Counted from the first letter of the stretch, positions 33,547 through 42,724 are shown. The stretch: DNA of 64,000 nucleotides from Marinobacter sp. (GCA_022565395.1 JAIUMV010000004.1:124001-188000), one strand, 5' to 3'. Notes: generated by a model from the letters alone, not told the origin. Translations and numbers: made by a program.

Positions 33547-35523
33547 ATGAAAATCGACGCCCCGTTGTTACCCAAAGTCCGGCTAAGCCCCCTGTGGTTA
33601 GCCATGGTTGCCGCCACCGGTGCATCCGGTGTAACGGCGCAGGAGACTGTGTATCGCCTGGACCCTCTGCAGATCAGTGCCGCCAGCGAAACCCGCAGTG
33701 ACCAGGTGGTCGATGCGCAGCAGCTTGAGCGCTTCCAGGCGGATGACCTGGTGGATGTGTTCCAGAGCCTGCCGGATGTGAGCGTGGGCGGGTCTCTGGG
33801 TATCGCGCAGAAAGTTTATGTTCGCGGTATCGAGGATACCTTGCTGAACGTGTCGATAGATGGTGCCAGCCAGGCGGGCACTCTGTTCCATCACAGTGGA
33901 CGCCTGGCGATAGAGCCAGAGTTGCTGAAGCGGATTGAGGTGGATACAGGCGCGGGCCGGGCGACAGCCGGCGCGGGAGCCCTTGGCGGGGCTATCCGTT
34001 TCGAGACCAAGGACCCGGAGGACCTGTTGCGTCCGGGAGAGCAGGCGGGCGGGCTGGTGAAGCTGGGCGGCTTCTCCAACACCGAGGGCTACAAGGCCAA
34101 TCTGACGGTCTTTGGCAGGCTCAATGAACAGTGGAGCGCGCTGGCTTTCGTCAGCCAGGCAGATCACAAACGATTCAGGGATGGCGACGGCGAACGGGTC
34201 GCAGGAACGGACGCGGAACAGCAGCTCGGTTACCTCAAGCTGGTGGGCCAGCTGCCCGCGGGTCAGGTTGTGCGCCTGAGTCATGAGGTCCGCACAGACA
34301 AGGGTGAGCGGCCACAGCGCCCGCAATGGATCGTCAGTGGCTTCAACCGGCTCTATGAACTCGACGGCAGAAGGGACACGACCACGTTCAACTACGGCAT
34401 TGACCCCGCCGGTAACCCCTGGTTGGACGCTTCACTGACCCTGTATAACACCGAAGCCCGGATTGAGCAGAATGTGGCGGACCGTTGGGGGCGCTACTTC
34501 GGTTTTACCCACAGCGCGGGTGGCGATTTGCGTAACCGCAGCCAGCTCGGTGCACATGTCCTGACCTACGGTGTCGATTACCGGAGTGACAAGGTGAATG
34601 CCGGTGATGCGGCCAACAGAAAGGGCGAGGAAGAGACCGGTGAGGTGGCCGGTGTGTATCTGCAAGCTGACTATTGGCTGACTCAGCGCTTGCTGTTGAG
34701 CACGGGCGCTCGCTACGACGACTATCGCCTGACTGACAACAATGATCAGCGCTTCAGTGAGGATGCGGTCAGTCCCAACGTCAATATTGCCTGGGAAGCG
34801 CTGGATGGGCTGACCCTGAAAGCAGGCTATGCCCGGGCCTTCCGGGGGCCGACCACCCGAGACACCTTCAAGATTGACCGGGCGCAGAATGCGCCGGATC
34901 TGAAGGGTGAGCGAGCGGTTAATCGCGAGCTGGGGTTTGATTGGGTGTATCAGGATTTCACCCTGGCGGCAGAGATATACCGTTCAACCATCAAAGATGT
35001 GGTTGCGGATCGGCTGGGTGGGCCGGTGCTTTACGAGAACATCGGTGACCTGACATCGGATGGCTTTCGTGTGTCCACCAGTTACCAGTGGGACCGGGTT
35101 TATCTGGGGTTGGGGTATCACAGTAACGATGCCGAGCTGAATGGCAACCCGCTGACGGTTTACGAGTACAACCTGTTGGGCAACACCGTGGGTGACAGCT
35201 GGGTTGCGGACCTGATCTATCACTGGAACCGCAATCTGGAATTTGGCTGGCAGGGTCGTTTTGTAAAAGGTATCCGCAAGCTGGAAACCTCGGTCGGTAC
35301 CATCGACAAACCCGGTTACGGCGTGCATGACCTGTTCCTGCACTGGCTACCTACCGGGAGTGATGACCTGCGGCTAACGGTCACCGTCAAGAATGTCGCT
35401 GACAAACAGTATCTGGATCATGCCAGTAACGGTGATTTCCAGCACATTCCAGGCTACGAGGGTGTGGTCGGTATGCCCGAACCGGGCAGGGATATTCGCC
35501 TGGGCCTGGCACTTAGATTCTGA
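33547..35523 (+). CDS. TonB-dependent iron/heme or siderophore receptor
   Basis: A 658-residue outer-membrane receptor; ATG 33547 gives a signal peptide ending GVTAQ. A plug domain (about 45-160) contains LVDVFQSLPDVSVGG and VYVRGIEDTLLNVSIDG; the barrel ends in the usual Phe (GLALRF). GALGGAIRFETKDPEDLL and the FRGP...NAPDLKGERA pair resemble the heme/hemoglobin receptor group (FRAP/NPNL), but the PfeRS-like genes in front and the FecBCD-type importer behind fit a siderophore equally well. The ligand stays open. A Fur-like site precedes it. Confidence 0.9.
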   Translation: MKIDAPLLPKVRLSPLWLAMVAATGASGVTAQETVYRLDPLQISAASETRSDQVVDAQQLERFQADDLVDVFQSLPDVSVGGSLGIAQKVYVRGIEDTLLNVSIDGASQAGTLFHHSGRLAIEPELLKRIEVDTGAGRATAGAGALGGAIRFETKDPEDLLRPGEQAGGLVKLGGFSNTEGYKANLTVFGRLNEQWSALAFVSQADHKRFRDGDGERVAGTDAEQQLGYLKLVGQLPAGQVVRLSHEVRTDKGERPQRPQWIVSGFNRLYELDGRRDTTTFNYGIDPAGNPWLDASLTLYNTEARIEQNVADRWGRYFGFTHSAGGDLRNRSQLGAHVLTYGVDYRSDKVNAGDAANRKGEEETGEVAGVYLQADYWLTQRLLLSTGARYDDYRLTDNNDQRFSEDAVSPNVNIAWEALDGLTLKAGYARAFRGPTTRDTFKIDRAQNAPDLKGERAVNRELGFDWVYQDFTLAAEIYRSTIKDVVADRLGGPVLYENIGDLTSDGFRVSTSYQWDRVYLGLGYHSNDAELNGNPLTVYEYNLLGNTVGDSWVADLIYHWNRNLEFGWQGRFVKGIRKLETSVGTIDKPGYGVHDLFLHWLPTGSDDLRLTVTVKNVADKQYLDHASNGDFQHIPGYEGVVGMPEPGRDIRLGLALRF

Positions 35524-35531
35524 GGTGGATT

Positions 35532-36692
35532 ATGAAACAGGGATTGATCAGGGCTGGTTTTGTTGTCTGTCTGCTGATACTACTGCCAGTTGCAGCCCAG
35601 GCTGCCATCACCGTCACCGATATTGCCGGGCGAACGGTTACGGTGCCAGAGCGGGTTGAGCGCATTGTGCTGGGCGAGAGCCGCTATATACCCACCCTGG
35701 CCATCCTGGAGGGTGAACAGGTGCTGGATCGGCTGGTGGGTATGTTGCCCGAGTTCGAAATGACAGACCCAGGGGGCTATGCCCAGTACCGGGCCCGCTT
35801 TCCGGCCATCGAGCAGATTCCCCGAATTGGCCACGCCTCGGCAGACAGTTTCAGCCTGGAACGGGTCGTGGCGCTGCGGGCGGATCTGGCCATTTTCAGT
35901 ATTGAAGGGCACGGCCCCGGTGCTCGTAACAAGGCCCTGATTGAGCGGTTGGAACGGGCCGGTGTGGCGGTAATCTTTATCGACTTCCGCCAGGACCCGC
36001 TGGCCAACACGCCCCGCAGCCTGGCCCTGTTGGGTAAGGTGTTGGGACGGGAGGCGGAAGCAGAGCGTTTCCTGGCCTTCTATCTGGCCCGCATGGCCCG
36101 GGTGCAGGACGCTGTTGCCGCCATTCCCGAGGCGGATTACCCGGCGGTTTTCCTGCACAGCCGTGCCGGTTTGCATGACGCCTGCTGTGAAACCATGGTG
36201 CAGGGCATGATGGGGCACTTCATTACCGCCGCCGGTGCCCACAACGTGGCGGCAAGCCGCGTTCCGGGTGTCAGCGGGGTGATGAACCTGGAATACCTGA
36301 TCACCGAACAACCAGACCGCTATCTGGCCACAGCCATCGGCTCGGCCCAACGCGGAGCCTCTGAGCAGGGGCGTCCCTATGTGATGCTGGGTGCCGGGGT
36401 GTCGGCCGCTGATGCCCGCCAGTCCTTGTATCGGGCAACCCGCCAGCCCGGTTTGCCAGCGCTGACTGCCGTTCAGGAGAACCGAGCGTTTGCCATCTGG
36501 CATCACTTCTACAATACGCCCCTGCATGTGGCCGCCATTGAGGCCATGGCGCGCTGGTTTCATCCGGAACATCTGGCACACCTGAACCCGGAGGATACCC
36601 TGGCTACCTTCTACCGGGAGTTCCAGCCGGTGCCGCTGAACGGTACCTTCTGGATCGGGCTGGATTCAGAGCGGGATAGCCTCCATGAGTAG
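35532..36692 (+). CDS. Iron-siderophore ABC substrate-binding protein
   Basis: A 386-residue periplasmic protein of the FecB/BtuF helical-backbone family, somewhat longer than usual. Signal peptide ends PVAAQAA; the mature part opens with ITVTDIAGRTVTVPERVERIV, the family start. It starts after GAGGTGG nine bases downstream of the receptor and overlaps the permease gene by 8 bases. It should pass ferric siderophore or heme to the permease. Confidence 0.9.
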   Translation: MKQGLIRAGFVVCLLILLPVAAQAAITVTDIAGRTVTVPERVERIVLGESRYIPTLAILEGEQVLDRLVGMLPEFEMTDPGGYAQYRARFPAIEQIPRIGHASADSFSLERVVALRADLAIFSIEGHGPGARNKALIERLERAGVAVIFIDFRQDPLANTPRSLALLGKVLGREAEAERFLAFYLARMARVQDAVAAIPEADYPAVFLHSRAGLHDACCETMVQGMMGHFITAAGAHNVAASRVPGVSGVMNLEYLITEQPDRYLATAIGSAQRGASEQGRPYVMLGAGVSAADARQSLYRATRQPGLPALTAVQENRAFAIWHHFYNTPLHVAAIEAMARWFHPEHLAHLNPEDTLATFYREFQPVPLNGTFWIGLDSERDSLHE

Positions 36693-37773
36693 CTATGCCA
36701 ACCTTGAGGCTGCCACAGGCGCGGATCAGCATCTCAACTTGGCGGCAGCCTACCGGCAGTTTGTCTGGCGCCGGTTTGCCTGCTTGCTGTTGTTGTTGCT
36801 CGGTTGCCTGGTGGCCTTTCTGGTTGATATTGCGTCTGGCCCGGCCAGTCTTGGCTTGATGGAGGTTGTCCAGGGCCTGTTACGCCCGGAAACCCTTGAT
36901 ATGGGCACCCGGGTTATTATTCAGGACATTCGCCTGCCTTACGCCTTGATGGCGGTGGCAGTTGGCGCCTGCCTGGGTTTGGCGGGTGCAGAAATGCAGA
37001 CCGCTCTCAACAACCCCCTGGCCAGCCCCTTCACCCTGGGTGTTGGCGCAGCCGCAACCCTCGGGGCCTCCCTGGTTATCGCCTTCAACCTGTCACTGTT
37101 TGGCCTCGCCGTGCACATCCTGCTGCCCCTGTCGGCCTTCGTGTTTGCTGCGGCAGCCTCGTTGCTGATCCTGGCGCTGTCCCGCGCCCTGGGAGCTTCC
37201 GTGCACGCGGTGGTGCTGTTTGGTATCGCGATGCTGTTTGGCATCAATGCGCTGGTGGGCTTGATTGTGTTCATGGCGGATGCTGAGTCCGTACAGCAGA
37301 TCGTATTCTGGACCATGGGCAGTTTGGCCAGGGCCACTCTCGATCAGGTGGCCGTGGTTGCACTGGTGTTTGCCTGCTGTCTGCCCTTTGCCCTGCGGAA
37401 CGCCTGGGCCATGACCCTGCTGCGCAGCGGCGAGGAACAGGCCCGCAGCCTGGGTGTGCGGGTGGAAAGCATGCGCCTGCGAGTGCTGTTACGGGTCAGT
37501 CTGCTGACGGCCGTAGCCATCGCCTTTGTGGGTGAAATTGGCTTTATTGGCCTGGTGGCGCCCCACATAGCCCGCATGCTGCTGGGGGAGGATCACCGTT
37601 TCCTGCTGCCGGGCAGCGCACTGGCCGGCGCCTTGTTGCTATCGCTGGCTTCAATTGCCAGCAAGCTGCTGGTGCCCGGGGTGCTCTTGCCCGTCGGAAT
37701 CGTCACGGCACTGGTGGGTATCCCGTTGTTTATTGCGCTGATTCTGGCCCGTAGCAGAGAGGCCGTACTATGA
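36685..37773 (+). CDS. FecCD-family ABC permease
   Basis: A 362-residue inner-membrane permease with about ten helices. The family stretches LRLP-like (DIRLPYALMAVAVGACLGLAGAEMQTALNNPLASPFTLG) and EIGFIGLVAPHIARMLLGEDHRFLLPGSALAGA (coupling region) are clear. An N-terminal cytoplasmic extension of about 30 residues precedes the first helix. The gene overlaps both the binding-protein gene and the ATPase gene (ATGA), so the three are one translational unit. Confidence 0.95.
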   Translation: MSSYANLEAATGADQHLNLAAAYRQFVWRRFACLLLLLLGCLVAFLVDIASGPASLGLMEVVQGLLRPETLDMGTRVIIQDIRLPYALMAVAVGACLGLAGAEMQTALNNPLASPFTLGVGAAATLGASLVIAFNLSLFGLAVHILLPLSAFVFAAAASLLILALSRALGASVHAVVLFGIAMLFGINALVGLIVFMADAESVQQIVFWTMGSLARATLDQVAVVALVFACCLPFALRNAWAMTLLRSGEEQARSLGVRVESMRLRVLLRVSLLTAVAIAFVGEIGFIGLVAPHIARMLLGEDHRFLLPGSALAGALLLSLASIASKLLVPGVLLPVGIVTALVGIPLFIALILARSREAVL

Positions 37774-38552
37774 CGTTGCGGCTGCGGAACCTGACCGTCG
37801 GCTACCGGCGCCAACCGGTGTTCAGCCACCTCAGTTTGCCTGATATTCCTCCTGGCAGCCTGGTAGCGGTGGCAGGTCCCAACGCGGTTGGCAAATCCAC
37901 CCTGCTGCGGGCTATCGCGGGCCTGTTGCCCCTACAGGGTGACATTCTGCTGGATGGTCAGGCGCTGGCCGCCTTGCCACCGGCATCCCGCAGGCAGTGC
38001 ATTGGCTACCTGCCGCAGCTTTTGCCGCAACCCGTGCCCCTGGTGGCTTATGAAACCGTCATGAGCGCCTGCCGTGCTGTGGGCGGTGTCGGCGACCTGC
38101 GGCCGCTGGAACAGGCGATCGAGCAGGTCTTTGATGACCTGGGTATTCGTTCGCTGGCGCTGCGGCGCCTGTCCGCCATGTCGGGCGGCCAGCGGCAGAT
38201 GGTCGGCCTGGCCCAGGTGCTTGTGCGCCAGCCGCAGTTGCTGTTGCTGGACGAGCCCACCAGTGCGCTGGACCTGCATTGGCAGCTCAATGTGTTAAAC
38301 GTGGTACGGGCGGCCACACGACGCCAGGGCACCATTGCCCTGCTGGCCAGCCATGACCTAAATCTGGCGCTGCGCTTTTGTGATCAGTTACTGGTGCTTG
38401 CACCCGGCGGGCATGCTGTCCTGGGGCCGCCAGCGGAGGTCCTGACACCGGCCTTGCTGAGTCGCACCTATGGCATTGAAGGGCGCATTGAGCAGTGCTC
38501 CCTCGGCTACCCGATTGTGCTGGCAGATCGACCCAGCGCCTGTAGACCCTGA
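37770..38552 (+). CDS. Iron-siderophore ABC ATPase (FecE-like)
   Basis: A 260-residue ATP-binding subunit: Walker A GPNAVGKSTLL, Q-loop GYLPQLLPQP, signature MSGGQRQMV, Walker B LLLLDEPTSALD and switch His in ASHDLNLALRF. Completes the importer with the two genes before it. The lysine loop and the order match FecE/FhuC-type proteins. Confidence 0.95.
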   Translation: MTLRLRNLTVGYRRQPVFSHLSLPDIPPGSLVAVAGPNAVGKSTLLRAIAGLLPLQGDILLDGQALAALPPASRRQCIGYLPQLLPQPVPLVAYETVMSACRAVGGVGDLRPLEQAIEQVFDDLGIRSLALRRLSAMSGGQRQMVGLAQVLVRQPQLLLLDEPTSALDLHWQLNVLNVVRAATRRQGTIALLASHDLNLALRFCDQLLVLAPGGHAVLGPPAEVLTPALLSRTYGIEGRIEQCSLGYPIVLADRPSACRP

Positions 38553-38578
38553 ACCTTGAACATCCCGGAGACGATCCT

Positions 38579-38869
38579 ATGCCTGCTTTGACGGCCACCA
38601 TCGAAACCACAGAGGCCAGCCGCCTTATCAATCGCCTTTGCAAACACTTCAGCCACAAGACCCCCGCCCAATGGGATGCCGCCGGTGGCAAGGTTACGTT
38701 CGTGATGGGGCAATGCCAGCTGGAGGCTACGCCAGCCAGCCTGCGTCTTACCTGCCGGGCGGAAAGCGCGGACGCATTGCAGGCTGTTGGGGATATTGTC
38801 GGCTCGCATCTGATTCGCTTCGCCAATGGCGCCATAGCACAGGTGGTTTGGGCCGAAGCGACGGACTGA
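38579..38869 (+). CDS. DUF2218 protein
   Basis: A 96-residue cytoplasmic protein of the DUF2218 family, which often accompanies iron-siderophore uptake genes. It begins MPALTATIETTEASRLINRLCKHFSHK and ends IRFANGAIAQVVWAEA. It follows the ATPase by 26 bases with GGAGAC upstream and is probably the last gene of the iron operon. The family function is not established; reductase-like iron release has been suggested only by context. Confidence 0.85.
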   Translation: MPALTATIETTEASRLINRLCKHFSHKTPAQWDAAGGKVTFVMGQCQLEATPASLRLTCRAESADALQAVGDIVGSHLIRFANGAIAQVVWAEATD

Positions 38870-38878
38870 GCCGACGGT

Positions 38879-40264
38879 TCAGTCGGCGGCGGGCACCTGG
38901 GTTGATGCAATCAGGCGTTGCGGGCGGAACTTCAGGAACAGCGCCAGCGCCAGGCCGAAGGTCAGCCATTCCGCCAACGGCAGTGCCACCAGCAATGGCC
39001 AACCGGGCGCCAGGTAGGCAATCAGTATCAGCAACAGGCCGGGCAGTACCAGACTGCGGGACAGGGCCACCATGGCGGAGGGCACGGGTTGGTGCATGGC
39101 GGTGAGATACACCGACAACAAGACGTTGATGCCGTTGATCAGGAACAAGGGCCAGAGGATGGCCAGGTAGCTACCCGCCAGTTCTGCCGCCGTGCGGTCG
39201 CCCTCGGTATCGAGAAACAGCCATATGAGGCCATCACCGGCGAGCCATACCCCCACCACAATGACGGTTGCCAGGGTCAGGATCACCGTGGTGGCACACC
39301 TCATAAAGATGCGTATGCGTTGGGCATTACCCGCACCGAGGTTGTGACTCAGCAGAACATGCATGGCATCCGCAATGCCATAGAACACCATCAGGCTGAG
39401 GAAAATCAGGTAGTTCACCACGGTAAAGGCGGCCACCCCCGCAACCCCCTGGCTGGTGATCAGTAGCCAGTTGATCAACAGCATGATAAGGCCCACCGAT
39501 GCTTCATTTACCCATTCTGACAGTCCGTTTCCTGCTGCTTTGAACACCTCCCGCCATTGCCGCTGGCGCAGAGAGAAGCGAAGGCGTCTACGGCGTTTGA
39601 GGAAGTACAGCAACATGACGGCCAATTGCAGCAGGTGGGCCAGTCCGGTAGCCAGCGCCGCCCCCCTCAGCCCCATATCCAGATAGGCCACCAGCAGTGC
39701 GTCCAGCACAATATTGGCGCCCGCTCCCAGGGTCAGCGCCAGGGTGGCCAGCATGGGAAAGCCGTCCACGCGGATAAAGTAATAAAGCACGATGGACACC
39801 AGCTGCGGCACCATCAACCAGATGATCAGCAGGTAGTACTCTGACATCAGCGGGAACAGTTCAGGCGAGGCCCCCAGCAGCCGGTAGAGGGGTTCGTGGA
39901 ACAACCAGCCAAACCCGGCCGCGGCCAGGGCAAGAATGAAGATAGCCACCAGGCATTTGCTGAACATCGCCGACGCAGCCGGAGGCTGACCTTCACCCAG
40001 ATAGCGCCCAGCCCGGACCGTGCCCCCGATAGCCAGCGCCAGGGCCAGGCCAAACAGAATGGCAAAGTAAGGGATCAGCAGGTTGAGAGCCGCCAGTGCC
40101 TCGGCACCGGCAAAGTTACCGATAAAGATGCCGTCCACGATGTTGGCCGTGGTCAGTGCCAGCAGGCCACCCACGGACGGCAGGGCATAGCGAAAAAACA
40201 CCGGCCAGTAGGGGCCAGACAGCACCGGGTCAGCTAGGGTTGAGTGGGTATCCTGCGCCATCAT
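38879..40264 (-). CDS. MATE-family efflux transporter
   Basis: A 461-residue protein with 12 membrane helices. Typical MATE features are LPSVGGLLALTTANIVDGIFIGNFAGAEALAALN near the start and the pseudo-repeat in the second half (NWLLITSQGVAGVAAFTVVNYL). Two adjacent ATGs (40264, 40261) follow AGGAGTTGT; the second has the better spacing. Possible substrates are cationic drugs or metabolites, exported with Na+ or H+. It converges with the iron operon. Confidence 0.9.
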   Translation of the reverse strand: MMAQDTHSTLADPVLSGPYWPVFFRYALPSVGGLLALTTANIVDGIFIGNFAGAEALAALNLLIPYFAILFGLALALAIGGTVRAGRYLGEGQPPAASAMFSKCLVAIFILALAAAGFGWLFHEPLYRLLGASPELFPLMSEYYLLIIWLMVPQLVSIVLYYFIRVDGFPMLATLALTLGAGANIVLDALLVAYLDMGLRGAALATGLAHLLQLAVMLLYFLKRRRRLRFSLRQRQWREVFKAAGNGLSEWVNEASVGLIMLLINWLLITSQGVAGVAAFTVVNYLIFLSLMVFYGIADAMHVLLSHNLGAGNAQRIRIFMRCATTVILTLATVIVVGVWLAGDGLIWLFLDTEGDRTAAELAGSYLAILWPLFLINGINVLLSVYLTAMHQPVPSAMVALSRSLVLPGLLLILIAYLAPGWPLLVALPLAEWLTFGLALALFLKFRPQRLIASTQVPAAD

Positions 40265-40414
40265 ACAACTCCTGATTGTGGCTGCGGACGGTAGCATGGC
40301 GCGCGGCGCGCGTCAGTAGCAGATATCGCGTACCGCAGGTCACCGATAGCCTGTTGAAAGAAGCGGTTGCAGAGTGCCTTGCGCAGCCTTAATATCATCC
40401 ACGCACATCACCCG

Positions 40415-40488
40415 GCGGGTGTAGTTCAATGGTAGAACGGCAGCTTCCCAAGCTGCATACGAGGGTTCGATTCCCTTCACCCGCTCCA
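40415..40488 (+). tRNA. tRNA-Gly (CCC anticodon)
   Basis: A full cloverleaf: acceptor arms GCGGGTG and CACCCGC, D-arm GTAGTTCAATGGTAGAAC, anticodon stem GCAGC/GCTGC with loop TTCCCAA, T-arm GAGGGTTCGATTCCCTT, then T and encoded CCA. Anticodon CCC reads GGG. A T-run (TTTTTTC) follows directly and could end the transcript. No integrase-like gene or duplicated 3' end nearby, so it is not an occupied attachment site as far as the window shows. Confidence 0.97.
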
Positions 40489-40616
40489 TTTTTTCTCCCC
40501 TGTTGTCGATTTGTCTCACCTCGGAACGACTAGAGGATAACCGCCCGCTGATGGCGGCAACCCCGGATACCTGCTGTGCAGGTGTCAGCCAGTCAATGAC
40601 CACAGGAATTCCCGTT

Positions 40617-40970
40617 ATGCCCTATGTTGATGGTTTTGTCGCGGCAGTACCCACTGCCAACAAAGAACAGTTCCGCAAACATGCCAGTGAGGCCGCAGTG
40701 GTGTTCAAGGACCACGGCGCCCTGACCGTGGTGGAATGCTGGGGTGATGATGTGCCGCAAGGCAAGCTGACCTCCTTCCCCATGGCAGTCAAGTGCCAGC
40801 CGGATGAGACCGTGGTGTTCTCCTGGATTACCTGGCCCTCCCGGGAGGTACGTGACGCGGGCATGAAAAAAGTCATGGATGATCCCCGGATACAGCCTGA
40901 TGTGAACCCCATGCCCTTTGATGGCAAGCGCCTCATCTTTGGCGGCTTTGAGACCCTGGTCAATCTCTGA
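40617..40970 (+). CDS. DUF1428 family protein (YbaA-like)
   Basis: A 117-residue cytoplasmic protein of the DUF1428 (dimeric alpha-beta barrel-like) family. It starts MPYVDGFVAAVPTANKEQFRKHASEAAVVFKDHGAL and ends with PFDGKRLIFGGFETLV, both family features. The start at 40617 gives the standard family length; the open frame upstream is non-conserved. Function unknown in homologues. Confidence 0.88.
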   Translation: MPYVDGFVAAVPTANKEQFRKHASEAAVVFKDHGALTVVECWGDDVPQGKLTSFPMAVKCQPDETVVFSWITWPSREVRDAGMKKVMDDPRIQPDVNPMPFDGKRLIFGGFETLVNL

Positions 40971-40979
40971 CCAGGACCT

Positions 40980-41612
40980 TTAGCCGAGGGTCTGCAGGGC
41001 ATTAGTGAGCAGCCGCTGCCAGTCGTCCCCCTGCAGGTGCTGGTGCCCCGCATCCCCAGTGAAGGCGCTGGAGATAACCACGTCCGGTGACAAAGACTGC
41101 AACGTTTGCAGGCTTTGTCGCAGCAAGGTGCGGTCACTGTGACCGTCGATCATGCCTGCCCGCCATACGCCATGCTTGGCGCGGTAGAGGGTGTCGCCGG
41201 TGAACAGGTAACCCAGGCCGTTGTGGCCGGTGACCAGAAAGCAGCAGCTGCCCGGAGTGTGCCCAGGGGTCGGTATCACTTCGATCCCGGTCATGAGCTG
41301 TTCACGCTGGTTGAACAGTCGATCCGGTGGGCAGATGGCGGCCACCGCCTCCTGCTCGGCTTCATGTATGCCCAGCTTCGCCCCAAACCGCTCGCGGATG
41401 GTAAGCAGCGAGGGCCCCACTTCGTCCTCATGACTGAGCAGCTGCCAGGCAATGCCCCCCAACCGTTCAACGACCGGCCAGGCACTGGCCTGATTGCTGT
41501 TGTAGAACAGCACATTTCCCTCCCTGCGTACCAGCAGATAGGCATGGGTGGTCAGGCCAGGTGCGGGGTGCTCCACGTCGGTTTCCCAGAGATCTGGCAG
41601 TAACTGTTGCAT
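40980..41612 (-). CDS. Metallo-beta-lactamase-fold protein, SoxR-controlled
   Basis: A 210-residue MBL-fold protein, start after AAGGAGTCACCC. The second metal motif is normal (PTPGHTPGSCCF) and the bridging Asp is in LFTGDTLY, but the usual HxHxDH is replaced by LSHEDEVGP, retaining only one His. It may bind one metal or have changed chemistry. Its promoter carries a SoxR box within a 19-bp spacer (41662-41692), so it should be induced by redox-cycling compounds or nitric oxide. SoxR targets outside enterics are often small stress enzymes. Confidence 0.85.
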   Translation of the reverse strand: MQQLLPDLWETDVEHPAPGLTTHAYLLVRREGNVLFYNSNQASAWPVVERLGGIAWQLLSHEDEVGPSLLTIRERFGAKLGIHEAEQEAVAAICPPDRLFNQREQLMTGIEVIPTPGHTPGSCCFLVTGHNGLGYLFTGDTLYRAKHGVWRAGMIDGHSDRTLLRQSLQTLQSLSPDVVISSAFTGDAGHQHLQGDDWQRLLTNALQTLG

Positions 41613-41661
41613 GGGTGACTCCTTGTGATGAGGTTGGGCGTATTGCCAGTAGACGCAGGAC

Positions 41662-41692
41662 AGTGTAAAACCTCAAGTAAACTTGAGGTCAA
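41662..41692 (-). promoter_or_regulatory. SoxR-dependent promoter
   Basis: The SoxR box CCTCAAGTAAACTTGAGG (41671-41688) is nearly identical to the consensus CCTCAAGTTAACTTGAGG. On the minus strand it lies between TTGACC (-35) and TACACT (-10) with a 19-bp spacer, the over-long spacer typical of MerR-family activated promoters. The promoter points to the MBL-fold gene; soxR is divergent. Confidence 0.9.
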
Positions 41693-41716
41693 GCCCCAGT
41701 CAACGGAGGCGCGCGC

Positions 41717-42172
41717 ATGGCAAGAACAACGACGGGCAGTACCCGGGAAGCGGCCCTGAGTGTTGGTGAAGTGGCTGCCCGCAGTGGGGTGGCAGTATCC
41801 ACCATCCATTTTTACGAACAGCAAGGCCTGATTCATGGTTGGCGTAACAGCGGTAACCAGCGGCGTTTTCACCGTGATGTGCTGCGTCGTGTGGCGGTGA
41901 TCAAGGTAGCGCAGCGGCTGGGCCTGCCACTGGCTATGATTGCCGACGCTCTGGCCGCCCTGCCAACGGAGCGCACCGTGACTGCGGCGGACTGGCGCCA
42001 GCTATCGGCAGCCTGGCATGGGGAGCTGACAGAACGGATTGCTTTGTTGAGTCAGCTGAGGGACCAATTGGGGGAATGTATTGGCTGTGGCTGCCTGTCA
42101 CTGGAGGCCTGTCAGCTGAGAAATCCTGATGACCATCTGGCCGGCCAGGGGCCGGGTGCCCATATGCTGTGA
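41717..42172 (+). CDS. soxR: Redox-sensing activator SoxR
   Basis: A 151-residue MerR-family regulator. The DNA-binding domain starts LSVGEVAARSGVAVSTIHFYEQQGLI and the C-terminal [2Fe-2S] ligands are CIGCGCLSLEAC (C-x2-C-x-C-x5-C), exactly the SoxR pattern. ATG 41717 follows GGAGGCGCGCGC. A SoxR box lies in the divergent promoter. No soxS gene is seen, as in most non-enteric species, so SoxR probably acts directly on its targets. Confidence 0.97.
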   Translation: MARTTTGSTREAALSVGEVAARSGVAVSTIHFYEQQGLIHGWRNSGNQRRFHRDVLRRVAVIKVAQRLGLPLAMIADALAALPTERTVTAADWRQLSAAWHGELTERIALLSQLRDQLGECIGCGCLSLEACQLRNPDDHLAGQGPGAHML

Positions 42173-42232
42173 GGCGCGGTCGTGCCGTAGCGTCTATAGT
42201 GTCTCCCGGGCAAGCAGTAACAGGGTGACGTC

Positions 42233-42724
42233 ATGTTCCATATCAGACCGCTGCAAGCGGCCGACTGGCCCGCTGTCTGGGCCTTTATGGCCCCGGTGTT
42301 CCGGGCCGGTGAAACCTATGCCTTTGATCCGGCCATCACGGAGGCGGAGGCTCATCAGGTGTGGGTGGGTACGCCCTTGGCCACGCTGGTGGCGGAGGAT
42401 GCGCAGGGGCAGATTATCGGCACCTATTACCTGAAGGCCAACCAGCCCGGCCTGGGCAGTCATGTGTGCAACTGTGGCTACCTGGTGGCTGAATCGGCCC
42501 GAGGCCAGGGGGTCGCTGCGGCCTTGTGTGAGCACTCCCAGCAATTGGCTGTCGCCCAGGGCTTTCGGGCCATGCAGTTCAATCTGGTAGTGGCCACCAA
42601 CACCGGTGCCGTGCGGTTGTGGCAGAAGCTGGGTTTCGAGATTGCGGGCAGCTTGCCAGGCGCTTTCCATCATCGTCGCCTGGGCTATGTGGATGCTCAC
42701 GTGATGTACAAATCACTGGTGTGA
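42233..42724 (+). CDS. GNAT-family N-acetyltransferase
   Basis: A 163-residue acetyltransferase. The acetyl-CoA binding segment is YLVAESARGQGVAAALCEHSQQLA (R-x-x-G-x-x-A-type loop) and NTGAVRLWQKLGFEIAGSLPGAFHH follows as motif B. The start MFHIRPLQAADWPAVWAFMAPVF is typical of the phosphinothricin/YhhY-like group. Substrate unknown; it stands between soxR and the sulfatase-like gene without clear functional link. Confidence 0.88.
   Translation: MFHIRPLQAADWPAVWAFMAPVFRAGETYAFDPAITEAEAHQVWVGTPLATLVAEDAQGQIIGTYYLKANQPGLGSHVCNCGYLVAESARGQGVAAALCEHSQQLAVAQGFRAMQFNLVVATNTGAVRLWQKLGFEIAGSLPGAFHHRRLGYVDAHVMYKSLV

Noticed and set aside
40415-40488. Genomic-island attachment site at the tRNA-Gly
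   Set aside because: No integrase gene or repeated tRNA 3' end was seen downstream.
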